Shown: piece by piece, positions 20,854-33,323 of the stretch
Layout: every line of letters starts with the position of its first letter
How positions within the stretch are numbered: the stretch's first letter is position 1
Source of the DNA: Aotearoamyces nothofagi
Lineage: Eukaryota; Ascomycota; Leotiomycetes; Leotiales; Tympanidaceae
NCBI GenBank assembly: GCA_015345905.1
Contig: JADDTR010000006.1
Location: forward strand, 62,001-126,000
Direction of reading: 5' to 3'
Length of the DNA: 64,000 nt
The notes under the pieces: model-generated
What the model was told of the DNA's origin: nothing
Database searches by the model: none
What the model saw: the letters and a program-made list of their open reading frames with translations, nothing else
Position numbers and translations under genes: made by a program

Positions 20854-23394
20854 ATGGCCCTGAGCATCGCCCTGCCGCTCACGCTCAAATGCGGCCTCAC
20901 GCTACCCAACCGGCTCACCAAAGCCGCCATGGCGGAGAACTTCGCAGACAAGGAGCACCTCCCGAGCAGTAAGGAATGTCTGGCCGCGTATGCCGAATGG
21001 GCTCGCGGGGGCTGGGGATTGGTAATAACAGGTGAGTCAACGGCTCTGTTTTCATAACTAAAGTTCTCAGCGTCGCATCGGCTTACGTATGGCAGGGAAC
21101 GTGCAGGTCGACCCGGCCTACCTCGGCGGCGCCGGTGATATTGCTGTCGATAATGCCATGCCGAGGCATAAGACGCTCGCGGCCTGGAAGGACTGGGCGG
21201 ATGCGTGCTCGCGGAATGGCACCAAGGCGATCGTACAGATCAACCATCCGGGTCGCCAGGCTCCGTTCACGAGCGGCACGATTGCTCCGAGTCCGGTCCC
21301 GATGGATTTTGGGAAGGGCGTCATGGCGTGGCTCGTCAACTCGTTTGTCTTCCGCATGCCGCGTGAGATGACGGTCGAGGAGATCGAGGATGTCGTCAGA
21401 AAGTTCGTATATGCGGCTTGTCTCGCTGCTGAGGCCGGGTTTGCGGGCGTTGAGATCCATGCTGCGCATGGGTATTTGCTAACGCAGTTCCTGTCTCCCA
21501 AATCAAATGTGCGGACGGATGCATACGGGGGGACGGCTGTGGCGAGGGCTAAGATCGTTGTTGATATCATCCATGCCATCAGGGCTGCTGTGCCGCCTGG
21601 TTTCTGTGTGGGCATCAAGCTCAACTCTGCGGATCATCAGTGCTCGGCTGATATGAGCGAGTGCATCGAGCAGCTGAAGGCTATCACGGATGCCGGTGTT
21701 GATTTTCTGGAGATCAGTGGTGGGAGCTTGGCGGATCCGACGTTCAACACGGGGCCTGCGGGCGAGGAGAAGGCGAGCTCGAGGGCCCGCGAGGCTTTCT
21801 TTCTCGACTTCGCCGCCGCCATCAGGGTTGAATTTCCTCATATCCCTCTCATGGTTACGGGAGGATTCCGCACGCGCAAGGGCATGGAGACGGCGGTGGG
21901 GGAGGGCAGTTGTAACTTCATCGGTCTTGCCCGGTCATCTGTGCTGAATCCGATGCTGCCGCGCGCAATCCTGCTCAATGCAGACATACCAGATGATGAA
22001 GCTGTAGCCTATGCAAAGAAGATCCAAGCGCCGAGCTTCGCTAGGCATACCGGGATCAAGATCATCGGCGTGGGGCCGGAATATGTAAGTTTATGGCGGC
22101 GAGAGTGTGAGCAGAGGGGTGGGTTGCTGATGCTAACTCTGACACGAATCGTGATAGGACTGGTACACCAAGAAGATTCATCGGCTGGGTGCAGTGAAGG
22201 GCTCGATACTGGTCACCGGCTGCAATGGGGCCCTGGGCAGTTCCATCGTCGGCCGCATCCTCAACCAGCCCTACCTGGCCAAGCAATATCACGGCCTCTA
22301 TGCAATACGCAAGCTCGAAAACGCGACAAACGTCCGTAAGGTACTTGGCAAAGCTGAGTCGAGGCAGCACTCAAACGAGATGCTTCCCATCGACCTCGCA
22401 AGTCTTGCCAGCGTGCGCAAGGCCGCCGAGGACATCAACAGGCGCGTTGCATGCGGCTCTCTCGCGCCCATCCAAGCACTGATCTTGAATGCTGGGTGGC
22501 AGGAACAGACAACGCAGACCTTCACCGCGGACGGTTTCGACGAGTCGTTCCAGGCAAACTACCTCGCGCATTTCCTCCTGATCTTGCTGCTGCTACAGAG
22601 CATGGACAGGCAGACCGGACGCATCGTGGTGCTGGGCAGCTGGACGCATGAGTAAGGAGCCCATGTTGAGGTTGTATACGTGGAGCACGAAAGGCTAACA
22701 TAACTACCGCGCAGCACGACACATCCTAATAACAAGCTCGGCGGCTTCACTAATATGTACGAAGCAGAGAAGTATAGCCAGATCTTCTGCGATGCGGACG
22801 ATATAGAGAGTCTGGCGAAGGGGAGGTGGAGTTCCGAGAAAGCGCATCCGGGTGATCTGAACGCCGGCATCAGACGCTACGGCGCAGCCAAGCTGTGCGA
22901 GATCATGATGTTGTAAGTCCTCTCTCTCCCTTACCCTCCCTCCCATCCATATCCACGAAAGCGCCTCACCTTAACCCTCCCTACGCAGCCGCGAGCTCTC
23001 CGCCCGCATCGCCGCCGACCCCTCCCTATCCCACATCGCCGTCCTCGCGCTCGACCCAGCCGCCATGCCAAGCGGCCTCACGCGCCGCGACAGCTGGGTA
23101 CGCAGCGTCCTCATCTCCCATATCCTGCTCCGCATCCTCTCCACTCTCGCCCTGTTCCTGTATCCCAACGGCGCCTTTCGAACGCCCTGGAAATCGGCTG
23201 GGGATGTATTGCGCGCGGCTTTTGATACAAAGGAGCTGGGGGAGTGCCCGAATGGTGTTTATCTAGATGGCGAGAAGAGCGCGGACGTGGGCGAGGAGGC
23301 AAAGGACGTGCGGAAGACGGAGAGGTTGTGGAGGGATAGTTTGGGCTATGCGCAGATTGAGGAGGGAGATACTGTTCTGGCGCATTGGCGATGA
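20854..23394 (+). CDS. Fusion of Old Yellow Enzyme (FMN ene-reductase) and short-chain dehydrogenase
   Basis: Five exons (20854-21031, 21096-22084, 22158-22651, 22715-22912, 22989-23394) keep phase and give 754 residues, about twice either family alone. Residues 1-400 are an OYE TIM barrel of the YqjM/NADH:flavin type: [20 protein letters not shown], and [14 protein letters not shown] with the substrate-binding His pair, ending [10 protein letters not shown]. The next residues enter an SDR Rossmann fold: TGCNGALG (about 409), LNAGW, a GS catalytic serine (about 549) and YGAAK (about 610). No stop, and no ATG that could start a separate SDR, lies between them; intron 2 (22085-22157) joins the OYE tail to the junction exon in phase 0. 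A two-step reduction of C=C and C=O, or OYE-type isomerisation plus ketone reduction, on the pathway intermediate is plausible. It is divergent from the second P450. Two separate transcripts remain possible. Confidence 0.82.
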
Positions 23395-24261
23395 TGGCGA
23401 GAAAGGATTTCTGGTGTTTGGCTTTTCGTTTTCATGGACAGCTGGATTATACTCTGTTCATTTCTCCATCTATTCTCCTTTTTTTATCCTCTCGCGCCCA
23501 ACAACAAGAAATAGCCTCCTTCTCCCTCGCCCTCGCTGAATCTCAACGCCCAGAAGAATATATTAGCAGAAAAGTCGAGAGGAATATAGAAGAGGTAGGA
23601 GAGATTTAAGAGCCCCTAATTGAAGATGAACTAGAAATAACTGCAAGTTACGATTGTGAAGCCATGAGCGTGGGATGTACAGTAGATAGTAAGGGAAATC
23701 TAACATATAATTATAAGAGATTATAATTAGAATTGTTGTTGTTGCAATGTTGCAATGTTGTTGATGAATTAACCGTAGACCCCGCGTAATAGTGGAGTAT
23801 CGACCCGATTCCCTTAGCGCGGCGGGGTAGCTTCGACACACTAATTCGGCTTCACTCATTGATGAGAACTTGGTTTTTTCTTAAATCAAAGCCAAATTCT
23901 GAATTAAGAGTTCATTAATTGAAAGAACCAAAGCTCTGAATAGAAATACACTGTTTTCAATGAGGGGATCTAAAAGTCGGCTTTCAACTATAAAAGAGGT
24001 TTTGAAATTTAGAATCAAAAGATTTAGACATTGCAAAGCAAATTATTATGAGAAATTGATATAATAGAAACTCATTGTTTCGAAGCTATATAATACATCA
24101 TTGAACAAAGCAGCTCTAGTAGTAGGCCTCCCTGCCATATACTGACCTATTAGCTATTGGTATACGCTGAGACCCGCGAAGAAAATATTTATCAATCAAT
24201 CACTAAACGCCCAGTTGTGATGCAATATGACGTCTTCCATGAGCTAACTAGCATCCGAGCA
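23395..24261. other. Intergenic region between convergent genes
   Basis: About 870 AT-richer bases with 3' ends on both sides. No frame, RNA or repeat of note was seen. Confidence 0.6.
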
Positions 24262-25657
24262 TCATACCTTCCCCAGAATACCTTGGGATGTTGTGAGCTT
24301 GGTTAGAAACGCAATGATACCACCAAACATACACATGGCACCGCTGAACATGGATGATTGAAAAAATCCTCCATAGTGGCTGACAAGCACTCCATTCAGC
24401 GGAGGACCTATCAGACCTCCAATAGCGCCAAGAGCCATTCCCATTCCCGCGTATGTGCCCATGTCTCGGGGGTCTCTAACACAGACAGTAAAGGCCACGC
24501 TAGCTCCAGAGATGATGGTCCCCGAAGTAAAACCAAAGACGACCGAATATACGATCAGCGCTGCATTACTTTGTGCCGAGTCCATGCAGAAGATTACGAT
24601 GCCTGTGATGAATCCCCCAGTTGCGTAGGTGTTCAGTTTCCCATATTTATCTGCTAGGATACCCGGAATAATACGGCCAAAGGTAGAGGCCCCGTTAAGG
24701 ATCGCAGACAAGTAGCCCGCAAGTGTTGGATCCATGCCTCTTGTGTTCGCGTATGTCGGGAGGAAGAAGAGTGGCGTGAACATGCCCATGAACGTAAAGA
24801 ACATCGAGACGGACAGGCCGATAAGTGTTGTATCTTTGAAGGCTGCTGGGATCCAGAAGGAGGTTGTTCTCGACGGCAGACGAGCCTTGACTGTCACGAG
24901 CGCGAAAGCTATAAAAGGCATGATAATAAATCCAATGACTCGCACTGACCACCCAAAGCCCAGAGAAGAGCTGTTCAACATCTTCGACACTGCTATAGGG
25001 ATGATGATGCCACCGATGGATGATCCAGATACAGCCACTCCAATAGCAGCTCCTCGATTCTTGTCAAAATACTGCGACACTGCGGCAATTGCCGGGAACT
25101 GGAGGAGGCCCATAACTATGCCCATCAGAATGCCTTGCACGAGCATGATTTGCCAGTATGTTCTACACAGGCTCAGCATCATCATGGCAAAGACATAGAT
25201 GACCGCGGATGGCCGGATGACCTGCCACTACGTTAGTACACTGGCTCAACCGTCAAAGGGGAATAGATGTACATGCCTTTGAGCCAAAGCGATCAAACAA
25301 TGGCCCTCCGACCATGCCTGATGCAAATTGTAGGAAAGCCGACAGAGATCCAATCCAAGCAATGTTATTTGGTGATTCCCCGCGGAGCTGATTTGTCAAA
25401 TAGAATTCTGTAAAAGTGCCAAAGGAGTTGGCGAAGCCCAGACAGCAGAAGAATAGGCAGGAGCCCCCCGCCGCAACTAGCCATGCTTCACGGCCTCCAT
25501 CTGGCGCTGGCCCAAAATCGAGATTGCCGGGCTGTGTTTTCTCTCGACTGAGTTCGGCGGCGGTGGTTGAGTTCTGTCCCTCACCTTCGACGGTGATGAT
25601 TGGATTCTGTTCTTCGCCCTCGCTCGGAGCTCTATGCTCTGTTCCGGTAGTCGCCAT
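24262..25657 (-). CDS. MFS transporter, monocarboxylate-porter (MCT/MCH) family
   Basis: Two exons (25657-25277, 25221-24262) give 446 residues. A charged N-terminal tail of about 50 residues precedes PDGGREAWLVAAGGSCLFF, the opening of the first transmembrane helix in fungal MCT proteins. DRFGSK then follows between TM2 and TM3, and about twelve hydrophobic segments can be counted. The intron is best read as a rare GC-AG intron: the donor is AAG|GCATGT, and only this choice joins DRFGSK to VIRPSAVIYVF in frame as the family requires. Members move monocarboxylates, riboflavin or unknown metabolites across the plasma membrane. It sits between the reductase fusion and a regulator, with a 391-base promoter shared with the latter, so a role in product or precursor transport is plausible. 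Confidence 0.88.
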
Positions 25658-26048
25658 GTTGCAATAAGAGGTATGCAATTGCTGATTATTGTAATTGCAG
25701 ATTATTGAAACGACAGGTGAGATTCGCTTTATGACGGAACGATTTACATCAAGAGTGAGAAGAAATAAAAGTCGAAATTCATTATATATTGTTGTACTCT
25801 CGGAGATAACAATACACGGGTTGCGGGCACGGACTCGGTGGTCGGACTCGGCAAATTCCAATAGCGGATAGCGCAGATGCCGACCCCGACTATTTCTCGG
25901 ATCAGATAAGACAACGGTCGGTCGGAGATGCAACGACAGGTCTCAGATATATTGTCCGCCCACTTGTACATGACAGTTCGGACGGCCCAAGTGTGAACCA
26001 TAAGGGACATAAGGGAGATAAGAGACATAAGAGACACAAGAGACAGCC
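25658..26048. promoter_or_regulatory. Divergent promoter of MCT transporter and second Zn2Cys6 regulator
   Basis: A 391-base gap between divergent start codons with several CGG/CCG triplets (for example around 25828-25850 and 25914-25922). A near-perfect hexamer-like stretch of AGAGACATAAG/AGGGACATAAG units lies at 26000-26045. Confidence 0.5.
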
Positions 26049-28507
26049 ATGGCCGAGCCCGAACGTCGGCGCCGAAGGCCACCTGTGTAGGTTGGATTGC
26101 CCTGTCTGTCGGTGCTTGGCGCTGAAAATAGAGGAATATAGTTCGTGCTCTCTCTGCAGGAGACGTAAGATCCGATGCGATCGAGGAAGTCCCTGTAACA
26201 ACTGCCTACGGTCTAGAAACGGGATTTGTGTCTATGGAAATGACTTTTCTCAATCATCCCCGCGGCAACATCTTGGCCAGGGCCAAACAGCTGGATTTAG
26301 CCTAACCCAAAGGTCCCAAGAGTCAACACCTGTGGACAGAGCTTCTAGTATAAGTAGAGGCTCGACAGTGTCAAGTCATCCGTCAAGCTCATTTGTGACT
26401 AGTTCAACAAACGCATCGACTCCTACGAGTCAACCGTCTGCTCAGGATATCGAGTCTATGAAGAGCAGAATTAGGCAACTTGAAGAGCAGCTGTCCAAGT
26501 CGACTCTAAGGTCGATCCAGTCTCCTGCATCGACTCCAGATTCTAATATAGAGACAACACCGCCGAATATAGGTGGAAGTTTCTACTTTCATGGTGAAAG
26601 CCGCTTGTTCGGCCAACCTCATGTCCTCGACCGCAGTGTGATGCATAAGACCCGTCTGTTTGGCCAAAGCCATTGGATCAATGGAGTTGCACTGGTAAGT
26701 TCTTGGGCTATCCATTGGCCTTTCGTTGGAAAAGTAGGTAGCTTAACAACCATTAGTTGCGGGACATGATGGAGATAATGGAGCCGTATGTGCAAGAGAC
26801 ATCAAAGGCTATTTCTGGCGTTCTAAGGTGTAAGGCTTTGGCAAGAGTCATCAAATCGCAACGGGCACCTCTGTGGCCCACAGCACCAACAGCCGATTTA
26901 CCTCCAAAAGCTGTGGCAGATGAGCTCGTCGACTGTTACCTTCGGACTACAGAGACCGTCTATCGAATTCTGCATGTTCCTACCTTCAGAAGGGAATATG
27001 AGGCTCTCTGGGTATCTAATACCACTCCCAGTACGGCATTTCTGGTGCAATTGAAGCTAGTGCTCGCCATCGGAGCTACCATATACGATGAGAATTTCTC
27101 CCTACGTACCTCGGCTGTTCAATGGGTGTATGAGGCTCAAACTTGGCTTTCAGAGCCGGAATTTAAGTCACGACTACAGATTCAATCTCTGCAGACTAAT
27201 CTCCTACTTTTGCTGGCTCGAGAAACAGTAGGTATGGGCGGAGACCTTATCTGGATCTCAGCCGGCACACTATTCAGAATAGCAGTCTCTATGGGGTTGC
27301 ATCGAGATCCAGCGCGTCTGCCAAAGAGGACAACTTTCGCTGCCGAGATGCGCCGAAGACTATGGAATACAGTTCTAGAGATTACTCTGCAATCGAGTGT
27401 GACCTCGGGTGGGCCTCCCCTCGTTTCCCTGGACGACTTTGATACTGAGCCGCCCGGAAATTTCGATGACGACCAGCTTGTGGCTGAGGATCCGGTGCCG
27501 AAGCCGGAAGACTCCTTCACTCAAATGTCCATCGCAATAGCTCTCCGTAAGTCGTTTCCACTCCGTCTTGCAGTCACCAAATTTTTAAACGATCTCGGCT
27601 CCCACGGTACATACGAAGAAACGCTTCGACTTGATGCAGAGCTAAGGGCGTCATACAAAGCGATATGTCGAACCCTTCAAGGATGCACTTCTAGCACTGG
27701 ACCTTCACCCTCCCGGTTTGAAATACGCGTAGTTGATTTCCTCATGCATCGCTACCTCTCGTGCCTTCACATTCCTTTTTTCGGCCCGGCATTGCAAGAG
27801 ACAGCCTATGCATTTTCTAGAAAGGTGGTGATCGAGACTTCGCTCAAGATTTGGTGTGCAGCGCACCCTTCCTCATCTGTCATGGCTGTTCAGTCCCGAA
27901 GTGATACGGCTTCATCAGATCCAGATGACTTGGCGAGACTCATAGTCTGCGGCTCTGGATTCTTTCGCACCATTTCTTTCCAGGCTACCTTGCTCATAGC
28001 AGTGGAGCTTAGAACGCAACTTCAAGAGGAAGAAAGTCTAGGCCCCATACCTTTACGACCAGATTTACTTTCTGTATTAGAAGAATCAAAAACTTGGTGC
28101 TTGCGGTCTATCGAGGCTGGAGAGACCAACGTCAAGGGCTACTTGCTCATGTGTTTAGTTGCTGCACAGGTTGATGGGCTTATGCGAGGCGTTAGAAATG
28201 ACGAGGTTCCGGAATTGTTAGTTAAAGCTGCAGAAGACGCCGAAGAAAGATGCTTGCCGATACTTGAAGAGATGGCAGCGCAGGGCCAGGCCGACGGAGC
28301 TGTAGATGAACTTAACCAAATGTCTTCAAACACGCCGCCTGAGGTAATGGAAGACTGGGACTTTATGGTAAGTAATGAGTCTCCATCAAGAGCTTACCCA
28401 TCACTTACAATTTATATTAGATGTCAGATGCCCTGTTAAATTTCAGCAATGCGGAGCCAATGAGCTGGGTGTTTAATGATGAAATTACGCAAATGCCATC
28501 GTTTTAG
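26049..28507 (+). CDS. Zn2Cys6 transcription factor with fungal-specific regulatory domain
   Basis: Four exons (26049-26086, 26142-26694, 26757-28367, 28421-28507) give 762 residues. The first exon encodes only MAEPERRRRRPP plus two bases; splicing creates the basic arm directly before the zinc cluster (C15-x2-C18-x6-C25-x5-C31-x2-C34-x7-C42). A Ser/Thr-rich linker and a short coiled coil (RIRQLEEQLSK) follow, then the middle homology region with YRILHVPTFRREYEALW. The last exon supplies a 28-residue tail that ends in an acidic, hydrophobic stretch and could be an activation segment. It is divergent from the MCT transporter and may control it. Its lower GC and different codon use from the 2526-5147 regulator suggest a separate history. 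Confidence 0.9.
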
Positions 28508-29628
28508 CGACGATGAACTGCGGACCTGACCTGAATCCGAACAGATTTTAGCAGGCCGTGAAAGGGAAATTGTTTCATTAGAACCGCCACTCTATACAGC
28601 TAAGTGGCGATTATACTCAAGCGTATATCAGAGACCTTGACTGGGAGTAATCCATTAGCGTCTAGCAGGCATGATCTTGACCAGAACTTTAGATAGCCAG
28701 GAAGCTAGCTTTACAGCATGAGATAAGATATGAGCAATCATTTGGGTGCCAAGCCTTTTAACTATACAAAGCAATTGAGTACCATCCCGAACTGCCCTAG
28801 CCTTTATCTAGTAGTCAGGATACCAATCATCTACTGTGAAGACATCCCTGCTACGTCTTCTACCTTCTATCAACAATAAGTCCTCTATTTACCCGTCAAA
28901 TCATATCCCTATGATCTGACCTCCTACAACCACCCGCTCCATCGAACGCATCTACAAACAAGCGACACGCGTCTTACTTTATATGCATAGTCCATAACCC
29001 ATGCTTCTGAACCTCGATTCCCCTGCGCGCAATACGGAGCTTACTACATGTCAAATGCAGCTTCTCCTTATCAGTCCCTCTGCGGAACGAGTGTCTATTT
29101 GGGGTTCTGGATCGGGAGTGTCTTGTTGTCTGTGGTGTGGTGTCGTGTTAGGCTAGAGGTGCGGGATATGCAGCTTATGTTTCTTTTTTTTTTGCTTTTT
29201 TTATGGCGGGCTGGAATATTGGGATGGGTGAGAGGATGGGAGAGGGGATGAGGGGATGTCTAATGAGGCGAGGGTTGGATAGGGAGAAGGAAGGGTGGTT
29301 AGGGTAGGATGTATGGTAAGCATAACGAAAACGAAAGCCGAGATATGATCGGGTACATCATGCAGTTAAGGATACCAATAAATTTTGCAATGATAACTTT
29401 TGTATTGTTTAGATTTGAAGATGGCAAGTCTCTGTAGCAATTTCTCTTTAATATCAGCTTCTCTGAACTTTCTTCCTAACCTCCAACTAGAAGCTCCAAA
29501 AACTATCAGATGAGGACAGCGACTTCGCTTTTGACAGGTCTTTTCGTAGAGGGATTTAATTTCTTTACTGATAATAGTAAATGGTCTAGCGAGGACTTCG
29601 TTAATTTGTAGGACAGCATACGTGTTCA
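28508..29628. other. Intergenic region between convergent genes
   Basis: About 1.1 kb. A frame at 29366-29629 (87 codons, minus strand) abuts the next gene's stop but shows no family motif, so I do not call it. T-rich runs near 29185-29205. Nothing else was seen. Confidence 0.55.
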
Positions 29629-31481
29629 TTACATGGGGTCGAATTCGGTCGACGTGGAGACGCCTTGAGGGATGGGAATTGTATCGAGATATATAGGATC
29701 ATCGGACGGATCATCCCAGCCTTCTCTCTCGTCCTTCACCATTCTTACGAAGAACGCATCCAGGACGACAGCTATCATGGCAATGCCAGCACCGAAGTAC
29801 AGGGCGGCTCTGAAGCCAAGGACTTGATCGAGCTTGTCCTTATATACCTCGGTTTCTATTGTTCCGGCAAATCCCAGCCCGAGACTGGTGCCGTAGAGGT
29901 TGAGGGTGCCGATGAGGGAGGCGGCGACGCCCTGCTGGCTGCGCTTGACGCTGTTGCTTGCAACGATCTGAGCCGCGACGTAGACGAAGTCGGGACAGAA
30001 AGACATGAAGATCGTGGCTGGGAAGACTTGCGCCCAGTATGTCTGCTGCACTGGCATCGTAGCCAGGAGGATATTGGCGATGAAAATCGTCGCGGATCCA
30101 ATGGCCAGTATCCATTGTGAGGCAATGCGTGGGATCAGCCACGCGGCAATGAAGGTGCCGATGGTTGCAAAGATCCCAAAGGGCGTCCACTCAACTGCAA
30201 ATTGGAGGACGCTCTGACCGCGCAGGATCTGTAGCCAAGAGACCATGTACCAAAGGAAGATGCCATTGGACATGAAGCTTAGGAGGACGACAAAGTTCAA
30301 AGGGATAAAGGACGGCGCAGTCCATATATCGAGTGGCATAATTGGTGTCTTGGTGAACTTCTGTTCCCAGACGCCAAACAGCACAATGACGACGATAGAG
30401 ATGGCAAGTATGGCAATTACGAATGGAGTATTCCATCCACTTGCAGGAGCTTGGCTGGAGAAAATTAGCACGAGTGCTCGAAACTCGAGGGCAATTGTCT
30501 TACTTCCAAGCAACATTAAAAAGAATCAAACCGCCTGTTCCCAACGCTGCACCGATCCAATCAATCTTACCATTTCTATCAATAGGATAGTCATAAGGAA
30601 GGAGAAGTCTTAGAATACCAAAGACACAGGCTCCAAAAATTGCCCTGGAAATGTTAGCCCATGGCAAGCATAGACGGGAGATGTCTCTCTCACAAACTAA
30701 AAAATATCCAGTTCCAATTAGCAAACTGCATCAAGATACCGGCCCAGATGGCCCCTAGGTAGCCTCCTATTGGTGCAGAGGCCCCAAAGAAACCCAATGT
30801 GATATTTCGCGTCTTTCCTGGAGGGATAGTCGTACTTATCAGCGCTACAGCATTGGGCATGATCAAAGCACCTCCTATACCAGAGAAAGCTCGCGCCACG
30901 TTGAAGGAGACAAAACTCCTGCAGAAGCCGGTTACTACGGACCATATAACTAGCCATACAGCGCCGACAACCAAAACATTGCGGTGGCCGTATACAGCAC
31001 CAACCCGGCCACTTATCAAGACGAATGTTCCCTGAGTTAGCCTGCGGTGGGAATAAAAGTCAGTGTGATCTCATAGAGGAGGTGGACTGTCGCTAGGAGG
31101 ACGTACGGGTATGAAGCCGCTGCCCAGTTTGCTTGACCTGGACCTACAGCAACCCCTAATGATTTGCTAATTTCAAGGCCTGCAGCGAGGCCAACCATAT
31201 TGGATATCATCTGGATCTCGTAAGAGCAGAGCCAAAAAAAAATTCCGGCAACAAAGACTGACCTGCACCATGTTGCTAGATACAATAAAGACTATGATAG
31301 CCAGCCTGCGCCATTTCCCGATCACATTTGCCGGGACTACTTCAAAGGTATGTCGATTATGCGTAGGAGAGCCATCTGTTATCCCTTCAAGTCCGCCCGG
31401 ATGCTCCCGGGGCGATGCGGATGACGGATCCTGGCCAGAGATTGTCGATTCATGGGTCTGGAGTTCTTCTACTTGAGACAT
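29629..31481 (-). CDS. MFS drug:H+ antiporter, DHA2 (14-helix) type
   Basis: Five exons (31481-31263, 31210-31107, 31041-30694, 30644-30504, 30454-29629) give 545 residues. Phase-correct joins restore family segments: QANWAAASYPLTQGTFVLISGRVGA across intron 2, WIFFSLAIFGACVFG across intron 3 and FNVAWNQAPASGW across intron 4. The LTQGTF...GRVGAVYGH stretch is the TM2-TM3 signature of the aminotriazole-resistance/Atr1-like DHA2 transporters. About fourteen hydrophobic segments follow a 60-residue polar N-terminus. An upstream ATG at 31493 adds four residues and is an alternative start. Such proteins export toxic or self-made compounds from the cell, and in a biosynthetic cluster this is commonly the self-protection pump. 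Membership of this cluster is inferred from position. Confidence 0.9.
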
Positions 31482-31493
31482 GGTCAAATACAC

Positions 31494-33323
31494 GCCGCAG
31501 CTACGAGTCTGGGTATCAGCGATCTTGGAAGATGAAGCAAGTAAGAGGGAGAGGGTGGAAGGCGGGATTGCATTATCAGAGAGCGTTCGTTCAGCCTTTA
31601 TATCCTCGCCGCAACACGTGGAGTCTGCTGCGGTGTACCCAGAACCTTACATAAGCCATCAGAACATGTTCTACGCCTGACGGTAGCCTGTACGAGTGCT
31701 GCATGTGGAAAAACCTCGGGTATGTCGGCGGGGAAACTTCGGTTGATAGCGGAGATGTGGGGAAGATCTGATCAACAATGCATCACCAGGAAACCTCTGC
31801 CGCGGCTCGAGTCCGTCTATGTAAGGGTCATCGGCTTTGTATCCCGGTGTCCCCGACACTATGTCTTGCGCCATGAGGGAAGAGTTCCTTTCCTGGAAGC
31901 ATGCCGCTTCGTGGCCACTCTGTACGGCTCTAATCTAAAAGCTGGGGAGGCCGGGGAAGGGTTGCTCTACATTATGTCCCCGAAGCCGGCACGAGATTTC
32001 ACTTCTAACGGCGCTGGAAAAGACGGCTGATCGTTCAACTATGCATTACCACCTGGGTACTCATCTATAAACCCTAACCCTTCGTCCCTGAATGGAATGT
32101 CTATTTTGCGTCTGAAGTAGTCAATTCGTACGTCACTATATCATTTTGTTTAAGAAGCTATATTATTATCCAGACAAACCTATCGCTAAACTCCAGGGCC
32201 TTGGTCCCTCCTTGATCGCCGATTCTACAGCTTCAGGGCTCTCCAGCGATGGCAATTAGGCATTCCAGCACAGCGACGAGGCACTAAGTCATCATTCAGG
32301 GGTCTATCGGCGCCGCAATCCTCTGCCTCATTAACCTTGGATCTACACTCGCCTTCTACATCATCGTCCTTCTGTATATAAATAGTGCACTCTAGATTAG
32401 TTATATTTAGCATTGATAGAACAGAACCTTAGCATGGGATATTTCGGAAAGACTTTGACAGCCGTCAAAACAGAGGCAGTGCGGTCTTGGAAGAAGTTCG
32501 GCAAACCTACAGTCGGCCGGGGTAAAACAGCATTTCCGAAGTCCCAGAAAGAGTTAGAGAGAGAGGCTCGGAGTACACTTCGACTACGGTGGCGAAGTGA
32601 ATCGGGACGGCATCGAGTACCACAAGTATCACGTCCAGCCGCACGCTAGTAAGGTTCCTGCCTCAATCCAGAATTAGAGAAAGAAAAATGGTGGCACCTA
32701 TGCTGTCATGGGTAGTATTTTCGTGAAGAATAGGACTGATAAGGGTGTTGAAGTAGGTGTCAAAGAAGGTTTAGATGAGATAAGAGGGTATGTAGTAAGT
32801 GGTATACTGTATTTTCTGTCGATTATACTACTATAACACTTCCTCTTGACTCTAAGATAGGATTTAGTGTGAAAGAAACCTGACTGTATACAAATTCCAT
32901 CCGTGAAGCTTGATTTGAATATGAAACTTGACTTGAACATTGAGAGCTGATGAAAATTTCCTATAGATCTCAATACGTCACGTGTAAATTTGGACACATC
33001 CACCAGGAGGTTACTTTCCCTGCATCAGCTTATAAGTATCAAATTATCCACACTTTTTACAGGGGAGCATCAGCTGTCATACCCCACCTATGCCTAAAGA
33101 AAAGTGATCTCATATTAGCATAGAACTAGGAGCAATGGTGACTTCAAGCCATAGTATAGTATCGTATGGAGTAGTGCAATGGCGCTATCCGTTCATCTTT
33201 ATCTATTGAGTCTGCCTCGACGTTGTATCTAGTCAGCAGCAAATATGCTACATTCTCTTGTTTGGTTCTCTTTGTTACTATTGTTTATGTTTCGGAATTT
33301 CTAAAGTATAAATTCCTTCTGCT
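31494..33323. other. Mostly non-coding 1.8 kb with one decayed frame
   Basis: Promoter of the DHA2 gene on the left and 3' end of a regulator on the right. Apart from the coding-looking remnant at 32413-32650, I see no gene, RNA or repeat. Confidence 0.5.
32413..32650 (+). pseudogene. Possible remnant of a small protein gene
   Basis: An ATG frame encodes about 55 Lys/Arg-rich residues including SWKKFGKPTVGRGK. At about 32570 the coding-like signal moves to another frame that reads VHFDYGGEVNRDGIEYHKY before stopping. Together they look like one small gene with a frame disruption or an unrecognised intron. I do not recognise the family. A chance frame is a real alternative. Confidence 0.3.

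Noticed and set aside
18359-23394. Assignment of the cluster to ilicicolin H or another named product
   Set aside because: ER, a P450 and an OYE fit loosely, but no methyltransferase-like pericyclase is visible, the OYE is fused to an SDR, and the megasynthase is outside the window.
29366-29629. An 87-codon minus-strand frame adjoining the DHA2 transporter stop codon
   Set aside because: No family resemblance; the transporter already ends at its normal length, so this is probably 3' flank.
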